This document shows positions 44,227 to 53,386 of a DNA stretch of 64,000 nt, one piece after another (the first letter of the stretch is position 1; every line of letters starts with the position of its first letter). The DNA is from Arthrobacter sp. HY1533 (lineage in GTDB: Bacteria; Actinomycetota; Actinomycetes; Actinomycetales; Micrococcaceae). The translations under genes and the position numbers were made by a program. The DNA lies in assembly GCF_027568515.1 (NCBI RefSeq), contig NZ_JANKZF010000005.1, positions 124,001-188,000 of the forward strand. Reading direction: 5' to 3'. Under the pieces are notes generated by a model. It made no database searches. It saw nothing but the letters and a program-made list of their open reading frames with translations, and had not been told where the DNA came from.

Positions 44227-44859
44227 ATGATCACGCAGGAGAAGGCCGACTGGCGCATTCGGCTGCGGGCCGCCCGGCTCGCAGCGGGCGCTGCCGCCGG
44301 AGAGGGCCGCGCCTTGGCCGTGGCCGCCCTGGCCTGGCTTGAAACGTTCGACGCCGGGCACGCGCCTTCCGCTGCCGGGTCCGGTGGCGCCCCGGCCGGC
44401 GGTTCCGTGTGCGCCTATATATCCATGGGAACCGAGCCGCCCACGGAGGATCTGCTGGGGGAACTCGCCGCTTCGGGCCGCACCGTCTACGTGCCGGTGT
44501 GCGAGGCCGGGCACCAGCTCAGCTGGGTGCGCTGGATCCCCGGGGTTGAGATGGCACGCAGCATGCTGGCACCTGTCATGGAGCCTGTGGGGCCGCGTCT
44601 GCAGTTTGGCAGCCTGGGCCCCGTTTCCGCCGTGTTCATCCCTGCGCTTGCCGTGGACGAATCGGGGGTGCGCCTGGGACAGGGCGGCGGCTACTACGAC
44701 AGGTTCCTGGCGGCCACCGCACACCTTCGGGTGGCCGCCGTCGTGCATGCCCATGAGGTGCTGCCGGCCGGCACCCTCCCCCACGATCCGCTGGATGCCC
44801 CGGTGACCCACGCCCTGACCGCGGCGGGGCACCGTGCCCTGGGCTCCGCCTCGCACTGA
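44227..44859 (+). CDS. 5-formyltetrahydrofolate cyclo-ligase
   Basis: This enzyme converts 5-formyl-THF to 5,10-methenyl-THF with ATP. The 210-residue protein begins MITQEKADWRIRLRAARLAA and has the family signature GVRLGQGGGYYDRFLA, preceded by FIPALAVDESG and followed by a VVHAHEVL strand. It contains a Gly/Ala-rich insert after residue 50. The ATG at 44227 is preceded by GGGACAAC; an in-frame ATG at 44191 would add MHTTCTHCGRDN, which is less likely. Divergent from galU. Confidence 0.9.
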   Translation: MITQEKADWRIRLRAARLAAGAAAGEGRALAVAALAWLETFDAGHAPSAAGSGGAPAGGSVCAYISMGTEPPTEDLLGELAASGRTVYVPVCEAGHQLSWVRWIPGVEMARSMLAPVMEPVGPRLQFGSLGPVSAVFIPALAVDESGVRLGQGGGYYDRFLAATAHLRVAAVVHAHEVLPAGTLPHDPLDAPVTHALTAAGHRALGSASH

Positions 44860-44920
44860 GCCGACTGTGCCTTTGCGTCGGGAATGGATGGGCGCCCCGG
44901 GGCGTTTCACCATCGGATGG

Positions 44921-44998
44921 TAGAATTGGCACTTGGGACCATGGACTGCCAGCCACGCGATTGGCGGCCGCACGGTCCCAACGCATGCACCCAGGAGG
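44921..44998 (+). promoter_or_regulatory. Promoter and structured leader of the FmdB gene
   Basis: TAGAAT (44921-44926) would start a transcript with a leader of about 75 nt. Within it, TTGGGACC (44933-44940) pairs perfectly with GGTCCCAA (44974-44981), closing a stem around a further GCCAG...TTGGC hairpin. The stem ends shortly before the AGGAGG ribosome site (44995-45000). It may control translation; no known riboswitch class fits. Confidence 0.45.
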
Positions 44999-45005
44999 AA
45001 ATTTA

Positions 45006-45302
45006 GTGCCCACGTACGCCTACGCCTGCAAAGATTGCGGCCATGCCTTTGACATCCAGCAGTCGTTCAGTGATGACTCCCTGACCATCTGCCCGGAATG
45101 CCGCGGGGCCCTGCGCAAGAAGTTCAACTCCGTGGGCGTGGTGTTCAAGGGCAGCGGTTTCTACCGCACCGATTCCCGCTCCACCTCAAGCTCCGTCCCG
45201 GCAGCACCCGCCGCCAGCGCGGACTCCTCCCCGGCCCCGGCCAAGGCTTCCTCCAGCGCGGCCGCGTCCAAGACGCCCGCGACTGCCGGCGCAGCCAAGT
45301 AA
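45006..45302 (+). CDS. FmdB-family zinc-ribbon protein
   Basis: A 98-residue protein: VPTYAYACKDCGHAFDIQQS, then TICPECRGALRKKF, giving the CxxC...CxxC zinc ribbon of the FmdB/regulatory protein family, followed by GVVFKGSGFYRTDSR, the conserved end. The C-terminus is a Ser/Ala/Pro/Lys-rich tail. GTG start follows AGGAGG at 5-6 nt, an excellent site. Its biochemical role is not known; related proteins were linked to formamidase/amidase gene control. Confidence 0.9.
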   Translation: MPTYAYACKDCGHAFDIQQSFSDDSLTICPECRGALRKKFNSVGVVFKGSGFYRTDSRSTSSSVPAAPAASADSSPAPAKASSSAAASKTPATAGAAK

Positions 45303-45419
45303 CACCCCGCCGCCTGACACGCGGCCGGCAATTCCCCCACAGCCCGGGCTGTACTGCCGGCCGTCCACAGCTGGAGCAGTCCCCCGTTATTGCGCGGATT
45401 TCAGGCCTAGCGTGGGCCC

Positions 45420-46217
45420 ATGGGAAACAAGCGCAGACAGTCCAGGCAACCCACAGGTCCCCCGGCCTACCCCGGGCCGGCCTGGAACTCACAGTCCTGG
45501 GCCGGGCAACCCCGCAGTTCGCCCGCCGCGCGGTTGGGGCGCCTGCTCCTGAGGCGGCGAAGGCTGTTTGCGGCCCTCCTCCTTTGCGCCGCGGCAGCCA
45601 TCGCCGTCCAGCAGCTCACGCCCGCCGCACTTCCCACCACCACGGTGCTGGTTGCAGCCCGCGATCTCCCCGCCGGACACATCCTCGCTGACGGCGACCT
45701 GCATCCGGCGGCAGTCAGTCCGGCCATGGTGCCCGACGGCGCCCTGCGCGGTGGCGAAGCCTCAGCGGCCGGCACGGAGGCGGCAGGGGATGCCGCGGCC
45801 CAGATTCCAGCCCAGCCTATGGCGCGGGGCCAGCTGTCCGGCCCTGTGCGGCGGGGCGAGGTGTTGACGGACGCATCCCTTCTGGGCCAGGGACTTCTGG
45901 CGGGGGCACCGCCCGGAAGCCAGGCTGTGCCGTTGCGGATCAGCGACCCCTCAACGCTTTCGCTGCTGCGCCAGGGGCAGCTGGTCACAGTGGTGCTGAG
46001 CAGCAGTGGGGCCCTCGACAGGCCCGCCACCAACCAGGTTTTGGCGGCAAGGGTTCCCGTGCTGTGGACGCCGGCGCTGGCGCCATCCGGGGGCGGGCTG
46101 CTCCCGGCAGCCCAAGAAGCGGAGGCCGTGGTCGTCGTGGCCGCATCGCCCGAACAGGCGGTGCAGCTGGCAGGGGCCATCAACCGGGGGAAGGTGTTCC
46201 TGATCCTGCTGAACTAG
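45420..46217 (+). CDS. SAF-domain membrane protein (CpaB/RcpC-like)
   Basis: A 265-residue protein: basic Arg-rich N-terminal region, one membrane helix (about 48-65), then the SAF domain VLVAARDLPAGHILADGDLH and RGQLSGPVRRGEVLTDASLL. This is the CpaB/RcpC layout known from Flp pilus assembly, but no other pilus genes are present. Actinobacterial members next to fmdB are common and unassigned. TAGCGT lies 6 nt before the ATG, so translation is probably leaderless. Confidence 0.8.
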   Translation: MGNKRRQSRQPTGPPAYPGPAWNSQSWAGQPRSSPAARLGRLLLRRRRLFAALLLCAAAAIAVQQLTPAALPTTTVLVAARDLPAGHILADGDLHPAAVSPAMVPDGALRGGEASAAGTEAAGDAAAQIPAQPMARGQLSGPVRRGEVLTDASLLGQGLLAGAPPGSQAVPLRISDPSTLSLLRQGQLVTVVLSSSGALDRPATNQVLAARVPVLWTPALAPSGGGLLPAAQEAEAVVVVAASPEQAVQLAGAINRGKVFLILLN

Positions 46218-46230
46218 GACCGGGCAGAAG

Positions 46231-46743
46231 CTACTTTCCGGCGGCCTTGACGGCGGCGAAGTAGTTGTTGGACTGCGGCAGGTAGCACAGGGCCACGGCC
46301 AGCCCGCCCAGGCCCAGTTGTGCCACGGTGGTCCAGCCAACAGGGAAGGAGATCCCGACCAGCTGCACCAGGGTCAGGGCCACCAGCACACCGGCGGCAA
46401 CCCGGGCCCAGGACCGGCCCTTGTTCATGAAGAAGGCAAACAGCAGGTAGGCGCAGACCGTGGCCAGTCCGGCCACCACCACGGTGATGACGCCCATGTT
46501 GCGCACGGACTCCACGCTGGGGACATTGCCGCTCATGGCGTCGACCTGGGCCTGGATGGCAGTGAGCCGGTCGGGCGATGCCGCATAGACAATGGCAACG
46601 ACGGAGGCAAATAGCTGGACAACGGCGGCAGCAACCATCAGGCGGGCCGCGGCAACCACCTGTGCCGGAGCAGCGGGGCGCGATGCACCGGGGTTCTTGT
46701 CAACGAAGGCACCCATGCCGGGTATTTTGGGCGGAGTTGCCAT
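46231..46743 (-). CDS. Four-helix membrane protein of unknown function
   Basis: The 170-residue protein starts MATPPKIPGMGAFVDKNPGA and has four hydrophobic segments: VVAAARLMVAAAVVQLFASV, VITVVVAGLATVCAYLLFAF, ARVAAGVLVALTLVQLVGIS and a last one near residue 140. It starts at ATG 46743 after AGGGAA, 9 bp after the stop of the large helicase-like gene on the same strand, so the two may share a transcript. No family recognised. Confidence 0.75.
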   Translation of the reverse strand: MATPPKIPGMGAFVDKNPGASRPAAPAQVVAAARLMVAAAVVQLFASVVAIVYAASPDRLTAIQAQVDAMSGNVPSVESVRNMGVITVVVAGLATVCAYLLFAFFMNKGRSWARVAAGVLVALTLVQLVGISFPVGWTTVAQLGLGGLAVALCYLPQSNNYFAAVKAAGK

Positions 46744-46751
46744 GGTTTTCC

Positions 46752-49700
46752 CTATCCCCAGTGAGGAGGCTTGTTTTCGCGCAGCCACTCGTCGTGGCCG
46801 CGGCTGGACGGGGCGTCGCCCCAGGTGTGGTCGGCGTCATTCGGCGCAACCTTGGGCAGCAGCGGCGAGTCGGCAGCCGGGGCCGCAACCTTGGCATCCT
46901 GCCCGTCCTTGGACTCTTCCGTTGCCGGGGCTTCTTCTTCCGGAACCGCTGCCGATTCCGTGCCGTCGCCGTTCACTGCCTGCGCACCCACGGCCGCACC
47001 ACCTTCGTCAATCATTTCTTCCAATTCCAATTCACCGGCAGCCGTGGCCTCCGGGGATTCGCCGCCGTCGCCAACGCTGTCAGCGCCGTCGCCGGCGTCA
47101 GCAGCCCCGGCTTCCTCAGCCTGCAGGCCGTTGCGGCGCCGTGAGCGGGGCGAGTCGATGACTGCCGTCATGGTGGTGTCGAGGGACTCCCCCATGAGGG
47201 AGGACAGGTCCGCCTCACCCGTCATGGACGGCAACCCGAGGTAGCGGCCAATCTGGTCGGCACAGCTGGACGGGTCGGTGAAGACCTCGATGGTCCACAG
47301 CGAGACGTAGCGCCATCCCATGCGCTCAAGCATTTGCGGACGCAGCCGGCTGCGCTCGCGCACGCTCATGCCCTTGTACTTGGCCGTGCCGTCGGACTCC
47401 ACGGCCACTGGCGCGGGGATCTCGTGGTCTTCGCGGCCCAGCAGGGCAATGGGGTCCGGGGCTGCAGCCATGTCGAGTGCGCCGTCGTAGTGGTGCCAGA
47501 CGCGGGCGCCTCGGGCGTTGAGACGGTCGGCCAGGTCGGCCACGAGCGGGTCCTCGCCGGTTTCCCGTTCGCTGTCCATGGCGCGGGTGGCGGGCGTCCC
47601 GAGCAGGGAGTTGCCGGCCAGTTCGCGGTCCAGGAGCTCAAAGAAGTCGACGGCGCCATGGCTGAGCCGGTTCTCGTCCAGGTCCTCGGGGCGGAAGCAC
47701 GTCACGATGTGGATGTGCTTGCGCGCCCGTGTCATGGCAAGGGCGAACTTGGCCCGGCCGTCGGACTCCGAAAGCGGCCCGAAGCCGTGCAGTGCACGTC
47801 CGTGCGGCGTGCGGCCGTAGCCCAGGGAGAAGATGACCCGGTCGCGGACCAGTCCGGCGGCACGGTCAACCGTGACCACGCGGAAGGACTCCGGCCCGGA
47901 GGCGAAGAACTCGGAGAGCAGCGGGTGGTTGGCCATCTGCAGGCGGATGGCCTGGGCCACCCTGACAGCGTGGCGGTCGCTGGCGGTGATGACGGCCAGC
48001 GATTCACGCGGGCGCACCCGGGCGTGTTCGAATACCAGGTCCACGATCCGGTTGACCTCGGCCACCACCGATTCCACCCCGCCGTCGCCGGCGCCGGGCA
48101 GGCCCTTGCCGTCGGGCAGGTAGTCAACAGTGATGGCACGGTCCAGGCCGGTCACGGCGCGGCCGTCGGGCAGGCGCTGCAGCTGGGAGTCGTAGAAGCT
48201 GCCGCTGAGCTGGCGGACCAGGTCCTCGTCCACATCACGGTAGGAAACTGTCAACCGGTGGCGCGGCAGGATCCTGGACAGTGCCCCGAACACGCTTTCC
48301 AGCGGGTGCTGCTGAGCATCCGCGTCACCGGGGCGCGTGACGGCCACGGAGAAGCTCTTCGGGCAGGCGGTCTGCTCGTCGCCGAAGGCAACAACTTGTT
48401 CGGCGCGCGCCAGTGCGGGCAGCGCCGACTGCAGTGACGTGGACTCGGCGTCCAGGACCACGACGGCGTCGAAGCGGTAGTCGGCCGGGATGGCGGAGGG
48501 CACCACCAGGGGGCTGAGCACAAAGACCGGTGCCAGATTGCGCAGCAGGTCGGGGGCCTGGGCGCTCAGGGCGGACAGGGAGACCCGGCCGTCCGTGAGG
48601 ACATTGCGCAGCATCTCACCCTGGCGGTTGCGCCCGGCCAGGATCTGCGTCCATTGCTGGGCCAGGCGCCAGCGGATCCGGGCCGGCCCGGAGGCCACGT
48701 GTGCCTGGTCGGCGAGGCGGAACTCGGCTTCGAGGCGGCGGAGGTTGTCGCCGTCGGACATGGCCAGGTACTCGTCGCCGCTGATCATGGCCTCGAGGGC
48801 GGACTGCCACCAGGCCAGTTCCAGCTCGGAACCGGTCTGCGCGGCCGGGACCTCGCGGCTGGCGAGGTCGTCCAGGAGCTCGCCGAGCCCCTGTTCGCGC
48901 ATGCCCTCAAGCAACAGGGTGCGCTCGGGGAGTGTCTCCAGGGATTCCTTGGACGACACGAGCGCCTCAAGGCGGCCAATGAGCTCGGCCGCGTTGAAGT
49001 TCAGGAGGTCGCCGCCGTCCACTGTGCGTTCCAGGACGGCACCCAGGGTCTGCAGCTTTTCGCGCAGGGCCGTGTAGCTACGGTTGAGCTCGGCCAGGCC
49101 GGAGGGCACGGTGGGGTGGCGCTTGCTCGTGGCGGCCTCTGCCCACAGGGTGCTCTGTTCATTGACCAGCACCAGGGAGGCGTGCAGGTCGGCGATGTGG
49201 ACGCCGGGGCGGACCAGGTCCTTGGCGTTGCGGCGGAAGCGTGCGCGCTGCAGGGCGGGCATGTCCACGCCGCGTTCACGGCGCCAGGCCGTGGTGGCCG
49301 TCGCGGCAATCATCTCGTCCGTGGGCCAGTCAAAGATGTCGGCGTTGAACTTGTCCAGGCTCTCCCGGATGGCCACGAGCATATCCAGCTGGCGGCCCCA
49401 CTCGGCAAAGGAGTTGCCGTGGCGGATCTGGCCGAACTCGGCCACCTCGTGCATCTTGTCGGCAAAAACCGGCACCTGGGCGTGGAGCTGCTCGGCCAGG
49501 GCATACGCCGTCTCGGTCTCCTTGCGGGTGACCATGCGGGAGCCGTGCCATGCGCTGCTGACAGCCACCTGGCTGAAGGCGCCCAGTTCCGCGGCGCGGC
49601 GCAGCCGGCCTGTCAGCTCCTTGCGGTCCCGGATGCTGTCCAGGACGCTGCGCTTGAGCCGGACGGTGGTGGCGGGCGCCGGGTGGATGGAGGTCAGCTC

Positions 49701-50987
49701 GGCCAGGGACTGCATGGCCTGGTACGGCGAGCAGCCCCAGCGTTCGCGCACATTGTGCAGGCTGGAGACGTGGTCCACGAGCTGGTGGCGGTGGTCAACC
49801 AGGGTCTCGTGCAGGCTGTCAAGCTTGGGCTCGGTGGCCTTTTCATTGCGTGTGATGGCACGCACCAGCTGGGACTTGATCTGCTGCGGGCCGGTCTGGG
49901 CGCTCAGCTGGAGCAGCAGGGAGTCCAGGCCCAGCTCGGTGAAGATCTGGGCCAGCTCGTTCAGGGTGCCACGGCGTTCGCCCACCACCAGGACGCTCTT
50001 GCCGTCGTGCACCAGCTGGGCGATGGCGTTGACGGCCGTCTGCGTCTGGCCGGTTCCGGGGGGCGTGGAGACCAGCACGGAACCGCCGTCGCGGACCAGG
50101 TCCAGCACGTACTGCTGGCGGGGGTCGGCGTCGCGGACCAGGATCTCGTCCTCGGGGTGGCGGTCATCCAGCGGGGTGAAGCGCGCGGTGTCCAGTTCCA
50201 GTTCCACCGGCAGGACGTCGTCCGCGTTGTGCTTCTGCAGCAGTTCCAGCAGCTCGCTGCCCGCGGCCAGGGCCGGGTCGTTGAGGTTGTCGGCCAGGAA
50301 CGCGAAGGTGGACATGACCAGGTCGTGGTCCACAGTAGCTCCGGGCAAGGGTGCCAGGAGGGCGCGCACTCGTTCCAGGACGGGGGCCGGGTCAAAGCGG
50401 GCCGTGCTGTAGGCCAGGCGTCCCAGTGCGGCGGCGTCCAGGTGGATGCCGGCCGCATCCAGGTGCTTGACCAGGGCCGGGTTGACCTGGGCCTGCTCCA
50501 GCAGCTGGAGTTCATAGTCGTCCTGGCCGGGCCGCACGGTCAGTGCAACGGCGGCCAGGAGCACGGGCGCACTGATGTCGGCGCCTGTTTCGCCGCCGGA
50601 GCCGGGACGGCCCGGCCAGCGGGCGATGCCCGCGCCGAGGTAGCCCACGTCGATTCCGCGGTCGGTGCTTAGTTCAAAGATTTTGGCCCGAAGTGCCGCG
50701 GCAGCGCGCTTGGCTGCTGCGTAGTGTTCGGGTTCGCGGACCAGGGTGGACAGGCGCGTCTTGCGGCCGGCCAGCAGCTGGGCGAGGCCCGAGGGGTGGG
50801 CATGGGTGAGGTCGATGCTGCCGTGGTGGGTCTTGGCATAGGCCAGGGCCGTGTCCGCGCCGGAGTAGGAATCCAATCCAGCAAGCCAGGTGCGGAGTTC
50901 CCATGAACTCTCATTGGGGCTTGCAACTTCGGACACGGGTGCCTTCTTCTCTGCACTTGAGCGAAACGGTCTTGACCATACTGACAT
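46752..50987 (-). CDS. Very large SF1-helicase-like protein with C-terminal nuclease-like domain; ATPase motifs altered
   Basis: A 1,411-residue protein. Residues about 270-1120 follow the order of SF1 (DNA2/UvrD-like) helicase motifs, but key residues differ. Motif I reads PPGTGQTQT with Q314 for the Walker lysine, motif II VVLDAES where DEAS is usual, then VVAFGDEQTACPKSF for GDxxQLPP, and ALAMTRARKHIHIVT for the last motif. Residues about 1180-1280 resemble a REase/Vsr-type domain: PAPVAVESDGTAKYKGMSVR, then LERMGWRYVSLWTIEVF. The last 130 residues are acidic, Ala-rich, ending WLRENKPPHWG. ATG sits 7 nt after TAGCCT. Function unknown; ATP hydrolysis by the usual mechanism is doubtful. Confidence 0.8.
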   Translation of the reverse strand: MSVWSRPFRSSAEKKAPVSEVASPNESSWELRTWLAGLDSYSGADTALAYAKTHHGSIDLTHAHPSGLAQLLAGRKTRLSTLVREPEHYAAAKRAAAALRAKIFELSTDRGIDVGYLGAGIARWPGRPGSGGETGADISAPVLLAAVALTVRPGQDDYELQLLEQAQVNPALVKHLDAAGIHLDAAALGRLAYSTARFDPAPVLERVRALLAPLPGATVDHDLVMSTFAFLADNLNDPALAAGSELLELLQKHNADDVLPVELELDTARFTPLDDRHPEDEILVRDADPRQQYVLDLVRDGGSVLVSTPPGTGQTQTAVNAIAQLVHDGKSVLVVGERRGTLNELAQIFTELGLDSLLLQLSAQTGPQQIKSQLVRAITRNEKATEPKLDSLHETLVDHRHQLVDHVSSLHNVRERWGCSPYQAMQSLAELTSIHPAPATTVRLKRSVLDSIRDRKELTGRLRRAAELGAFSQVAVSSAWHGSRMVTRKETETAYALAEQLHAQVPVFADKMHEVAEFGQIRHGNSFAEWGRQLDMLVAIRESLDKFNADIFDWPTDEMIAATATTAWRRERGVDMPALQRARFRRNAKDLVRPGVHIADLHASLVLVNEQSTLWAEAATSKRHPTVPSGLAELNRSYTALREKLQTLGAVLERTVDGGDLLNFNAAELIGRLEALVSSKESLETLPERTLLLEGMREQGLGELLDDLASREVPAAQTGSELELAWWQSALEAMISGDEYLAMSDGDNLRRLEAEFRLADQAHVASGPARIRWRLAQQWTQILAGRNRQGEMLRNVLTDGRVSLSALSAQAPDLLRNLAPVFVLSPLVVPSAIPADYRFDAVVVLDAESTSLQSALPALARAEQVVAFGDEQTACPKSFSVAVTRPGDADAQQHPLESVFGALSRILPRHRLTVSYRDVDEDLVRQLSGSFYDSQLQRLPDGRAVTGLDRAITVDYLPDGKGLPGAGDGGVESVVAEVNRIVDLVFEHARVRPRESLAVITASDRHAVRVAQAIRLQMANHPLLSEFFASGPESFRVVTVDRAAGLVRDRVIFSLGYGRTPHGRALHGFGPLSESDGRAKFALAMTRARKHIHIVTCFRPEDLDENRLSHGAVDFFELLDRELAGNSLLGTPATRAMDSERETGEDPLVADLADRLNARGARVWHHYDGALDMAAAPDPIALLGREDHEIPAPVAVESDGTAKYKGMSVRERSRLRPQMLERMGWRYVSLWTIEVFTDPSSCADQIGRYLGLPSMTGEADLSSLMGESLDTTMTAVIDSPRSRRRNGLQAEEAGAADAGDGADSVGDGGESPEATAAGELELEEMIDEGGAAVGAQAVNGDGTESAAVPEEEAPATEESKDGQDAKVAAPAADSPLLPKVAPNDADHTWGDAPSSRGHDEWLRENKPPHWG

Positions 50988-51035
50988 GCAATTCAGGCTA
51001 TCCCGCCGAGCCAGATAATGCCTCCTCGGCACACG

Positions 51036-51082
51036 GAAGGGCGCCAAATTAAGCCTGAACTGGCAGGCAATCGGCGCCCTTC
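51036..51082 (-). terminator. Nested hairpin after guaA
   Basis: GAAGGGCGCC (51036-51045) pairs with GGCGCCCTTC (51073-51082). Inside, the minus strand has GCCTGCCAGTTCAGGCTTAATTT, a small stem with a T-rich tail that could itself terminate. It lies between guaA and the helicase-like gene. Confidence 0.65.
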
Positions 51083-51098
51083 GTGGGTTACCTGGGGA

Positions 51099-52688
51099 TT
51101 ACTCCCATTCGATGGTTCCCGGCGGCTTGGACGTGACGTCCAGAACCACGCGGTTGACGCCTTCCACCTCGTTGGTGATCCGGTTGGAGATCTTTGCCAG
51201 GAGGTCGTAGGGCAGGCGCGACCAGTCGGCCGTCATGGCGTCCTCGGAGGAAACGGGGCGCAGCACAATGGGGTGGCCGTAGGTGCGGCCGTCGCCCATG
51301 ACGCCGACGCTGCGGACGTCAGCCAGCAGCACGACGGGCATCTGCCACACTTCGTTGTCCAGGCCGGCTGCGGTCAGCTCGGCGCGGGCAATGGCGTCTG
51401 CCTTGCGCAGCAGTTCCAGGCGCTCACCGGTGATCTCACCGACGATGCGGATGCCCAGGCCGGGGCCGGGGAACGGCTGGCGGCCAACGATCTCGGCCGG
51501 CAGGCCCAGTTCGGCGCCAACGGCACGGACCTCGTCCTTGAACAGCGCACGCAGCGGCTCAACGAGCTCGAAGCGCAGGTCCTCGGGGAGGCCGCCCACG
51601 TTGTGGTGGCTCTTGATGTTTGCTGCGCCCTCGCCGCCGCCGGATTCGACGACGTCGGGGTACAGGGTGCCCTGGACCAGGAACTTGATCTCTTCGCCGG
51701 CGGAGGCAGCCTCGGCCATGATGGCGCGCTCTGCTTCCTCGAAGGCGCGGATGAATTCGCGGCCAATGATCTTGCGCTTGGTCTCCGGGTCGGAGACGCC
51801 GGCAAGGGCGTTCAGGAAGCGGTCCTGCTCGTTGGCAACGTACAGCTTGGCGCCGGTGGAGGCCACGAAGTCGGTTTCGACCTGCTCGGCCTCGCCCTGG
51901 CGCAGCAGGCCGTGGTTGACGAACACGCAGGTGAGCTGGTCGCCCACTGCGCGCTGCACCAGGGCTGCCGCGACGGCCGAGTCAACGCCGCCGGAGAGGC
52001 CGCAGATGACCTTGGCGTCGCCGATCTGCTCGCGGATGCGGGCAACCTGCTCGTCGAGGATGGACGTTGCCGTCCAGTTCTTTTCCAGCTTGGCGCCGTT
52101 GAAGAGGAAGTTCTCCAGGACCTTCTGGCCGAATTCGGAGTGCTTGACCTCGGGGTGCCACTGGACACCGAACAGGCACTTTTCCTCGTTCGCGAAGGCG
52201 GCAACGGGGGCACCGGCGGAGGACGCGAGGACGTCGAAGCCCTCGGGTGCCTGCTGCACGCTGTCGCCGTGGCTCATCCAGGTGGTCTGTTCGCCACTGG
52301 TGTCGCTGAGGATGGAGCGGCTTTCGCCGAGGATCTGCACCTGGGTTGAACCGTATTCGCGCAGGCCGGTTTCGGCGACGATTCCGCCCAGGGCTGCGGC
52401 CATGGCCTGGAAGCCATAGCAAATGCCCAGGACCGGGATGCCGGCTTCAAAAAGGTCTGCACCGACGTTGGGTGCTCCCTCTGCGTAGACACTGGAGGGT
52501 CCACCGGAGAGGATGATGGCAGCTGGGTTTTTGGCCAGCAACTGCGCAGTTGTATAGGTATGCGGCACGATTTCCGAGTACACATTGGCCTCACGCACGC
52601 GGCGCGCAATCAACTGGGCGTACTGGGCACCGTAGTCCACAACCAGGACGGGCTTCTGGGAAGTCTGGGCCGTAGCGGGATTAGTCAC
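51099..52688 (-). CDS. guaA: GMP synthase (glutamine-hydrolysing)
   Basis: GuaA aminates XMP to GMP using glutamine and ATP. The 529-residue protein has the class I amidotransferase domain with catalytic C90 in [10 protein letters not shown] and a histidine in [12 protein letters not shown]. The ATP pyrophosphatase loop is [14 protein letters not shown], and the dimer domain ends KPPGTIEWE, the standard C-terminus. GTG start. It lies in a purine block with guaB3 and guaB. Confidence 0.97.
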   Translation of the reverse strand: MTNPATAQTSQKPVLVVDYGAQYAQLIARRVREANVYSEIVPHTYTTAQLLAKNPAAIILSGGPSSVYAEGAPNVGADLFEAGIPVLGICYGFQAMAAALGGIVAETGLREYGSTQVQILGESRSILSDTSGEQTTWMSHGDSVQQAPEGFDVLASSAGAPVAAFANEEKCLFGVQWHPEVKHSEFGQKVLENFLFNGAKLEKNWTATSILDEQVARIREQIGDAKVICGLSGGVDSAVAAALVQRAVGDQLTCVFVNHGLLRQGEAEQVETDFVASTGAKLYVANEQDRFLNALAGVSDPETKRKIIGREFIRAFEEAERAIMAEAASAGEEIKFLVQGTLYPDVVESGGGEGAANIKSHHNVGGLPEDLRFELVEPLRALFKDEVRAVGAELGLPAEIVGRQPFPGPGLGIRIVGEITGERLELLRKADAIARAELTAAGLDNEVWQMPVVLLADVRSVGVMGDGRTYGHPIVLRPVSSEDAMTADWSRLPYDLLAKISNRITNEVEGVNRVVLDVTSKPPGTIEWE

Positions 52689-52787
52689 CCCTCAATCTTA
52701 ACCCACATCCCACGCACCCCGCCCCCGCCCGCGTTTTCCGTGACGAGCAACTCACCCGGCCAATGCCACGGACGACGGCGGCGTGCC

Positions 52788-53312
52788 CTAGTAGCGCTTG
52801 GCGGCCTTCGGGTTGGCTGCAACCTCGGCCAGGACTTCCTTGTGGACCTTGGACTCGACAATGAACGACAGGAACGGAACCACGCCGCCCAGGGCGATCA
52901 GCACCAGCTTGCCGAACGGCCAGCGCATGAGGGTCCAGAGCCGGAAGTCGGCAATGAGGTACACAACGTACATCCAGCCGTGGATGATCAGCACGGCGGT
53001 GGACAGGTTGACGCCGCCGGTGACGGGCATGACTCCGCCGTCAATGCTGACCAGCCCCAGGCCGTGCGCGGCGCCGGCGGTGTCGGTTCCGCCGGCCACC
53101 AGGACGCTGCCGAAGGCGTAGCGCAGCACCAGTTCAATGACGAGCAGCAGGAGCATGGTGCCCGTGGCGTAGGCCAGGACCTTGTAGAACTTCAGCGCCG
53201 TGAGGATCTGTGCGGGCGTGCCGCCAAAACGGCGCTTGGGCGCGGCCTTGGCGGGCTGTGCCGCGGCGGTGTCCTGCACGGGGGTTGATTCGCTGTTCTT
53301 GGGCTCGGTCAC
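52788..53312 (-). CDS. DUF3817 membrane protein
   Basis: The 174-residue protein has an N-terminal polar region with basic residues and then three to four hydrophobic segments including YKVLAYATGTMLLLLVIELV and HGWMYVVYLIADFRLWTLMR, with GGVVPFLSFIVESKVHKEV at the end. This is the actinobacterial DUF3817 integral membrane family, which lacks a known role. GTG at 53312 follows TTGAGGAGAACC. It lies between guaA and the SURF1 gene on the same strand. Confidence 0.87.
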   Translation of the reverse strand: MTEPKNSESTPVQDTAAAQPAKAAPKRRFGGTPAQILTALKFYKVLAYATGTMLLLLVIELVLRYAFGSVLVAGGTDTAGAAHGLGLVSIDGGVMPVTGGVNLSTAVLIIHGWMYVVYLIADFRLWTLMRWPFGKLVLIALGGVVPFLSFIVESKVHKEVLAEVAANPKAAKRY

Positions 53313-53386
53313 TGTGCCGGTTCTCCTCAAAATGTGGTTTGTGGGTCAATCGTTGCGGGTTGTTGCCGGGCCCGGCCGGTGGATCC

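Noticed and set aside
43087-44859. A 590-residue plus-strand frame ending in the cyclo-ligase
   Set aside because: The first 380 codons lie antisense to galU; the enzyme starts at 44227.
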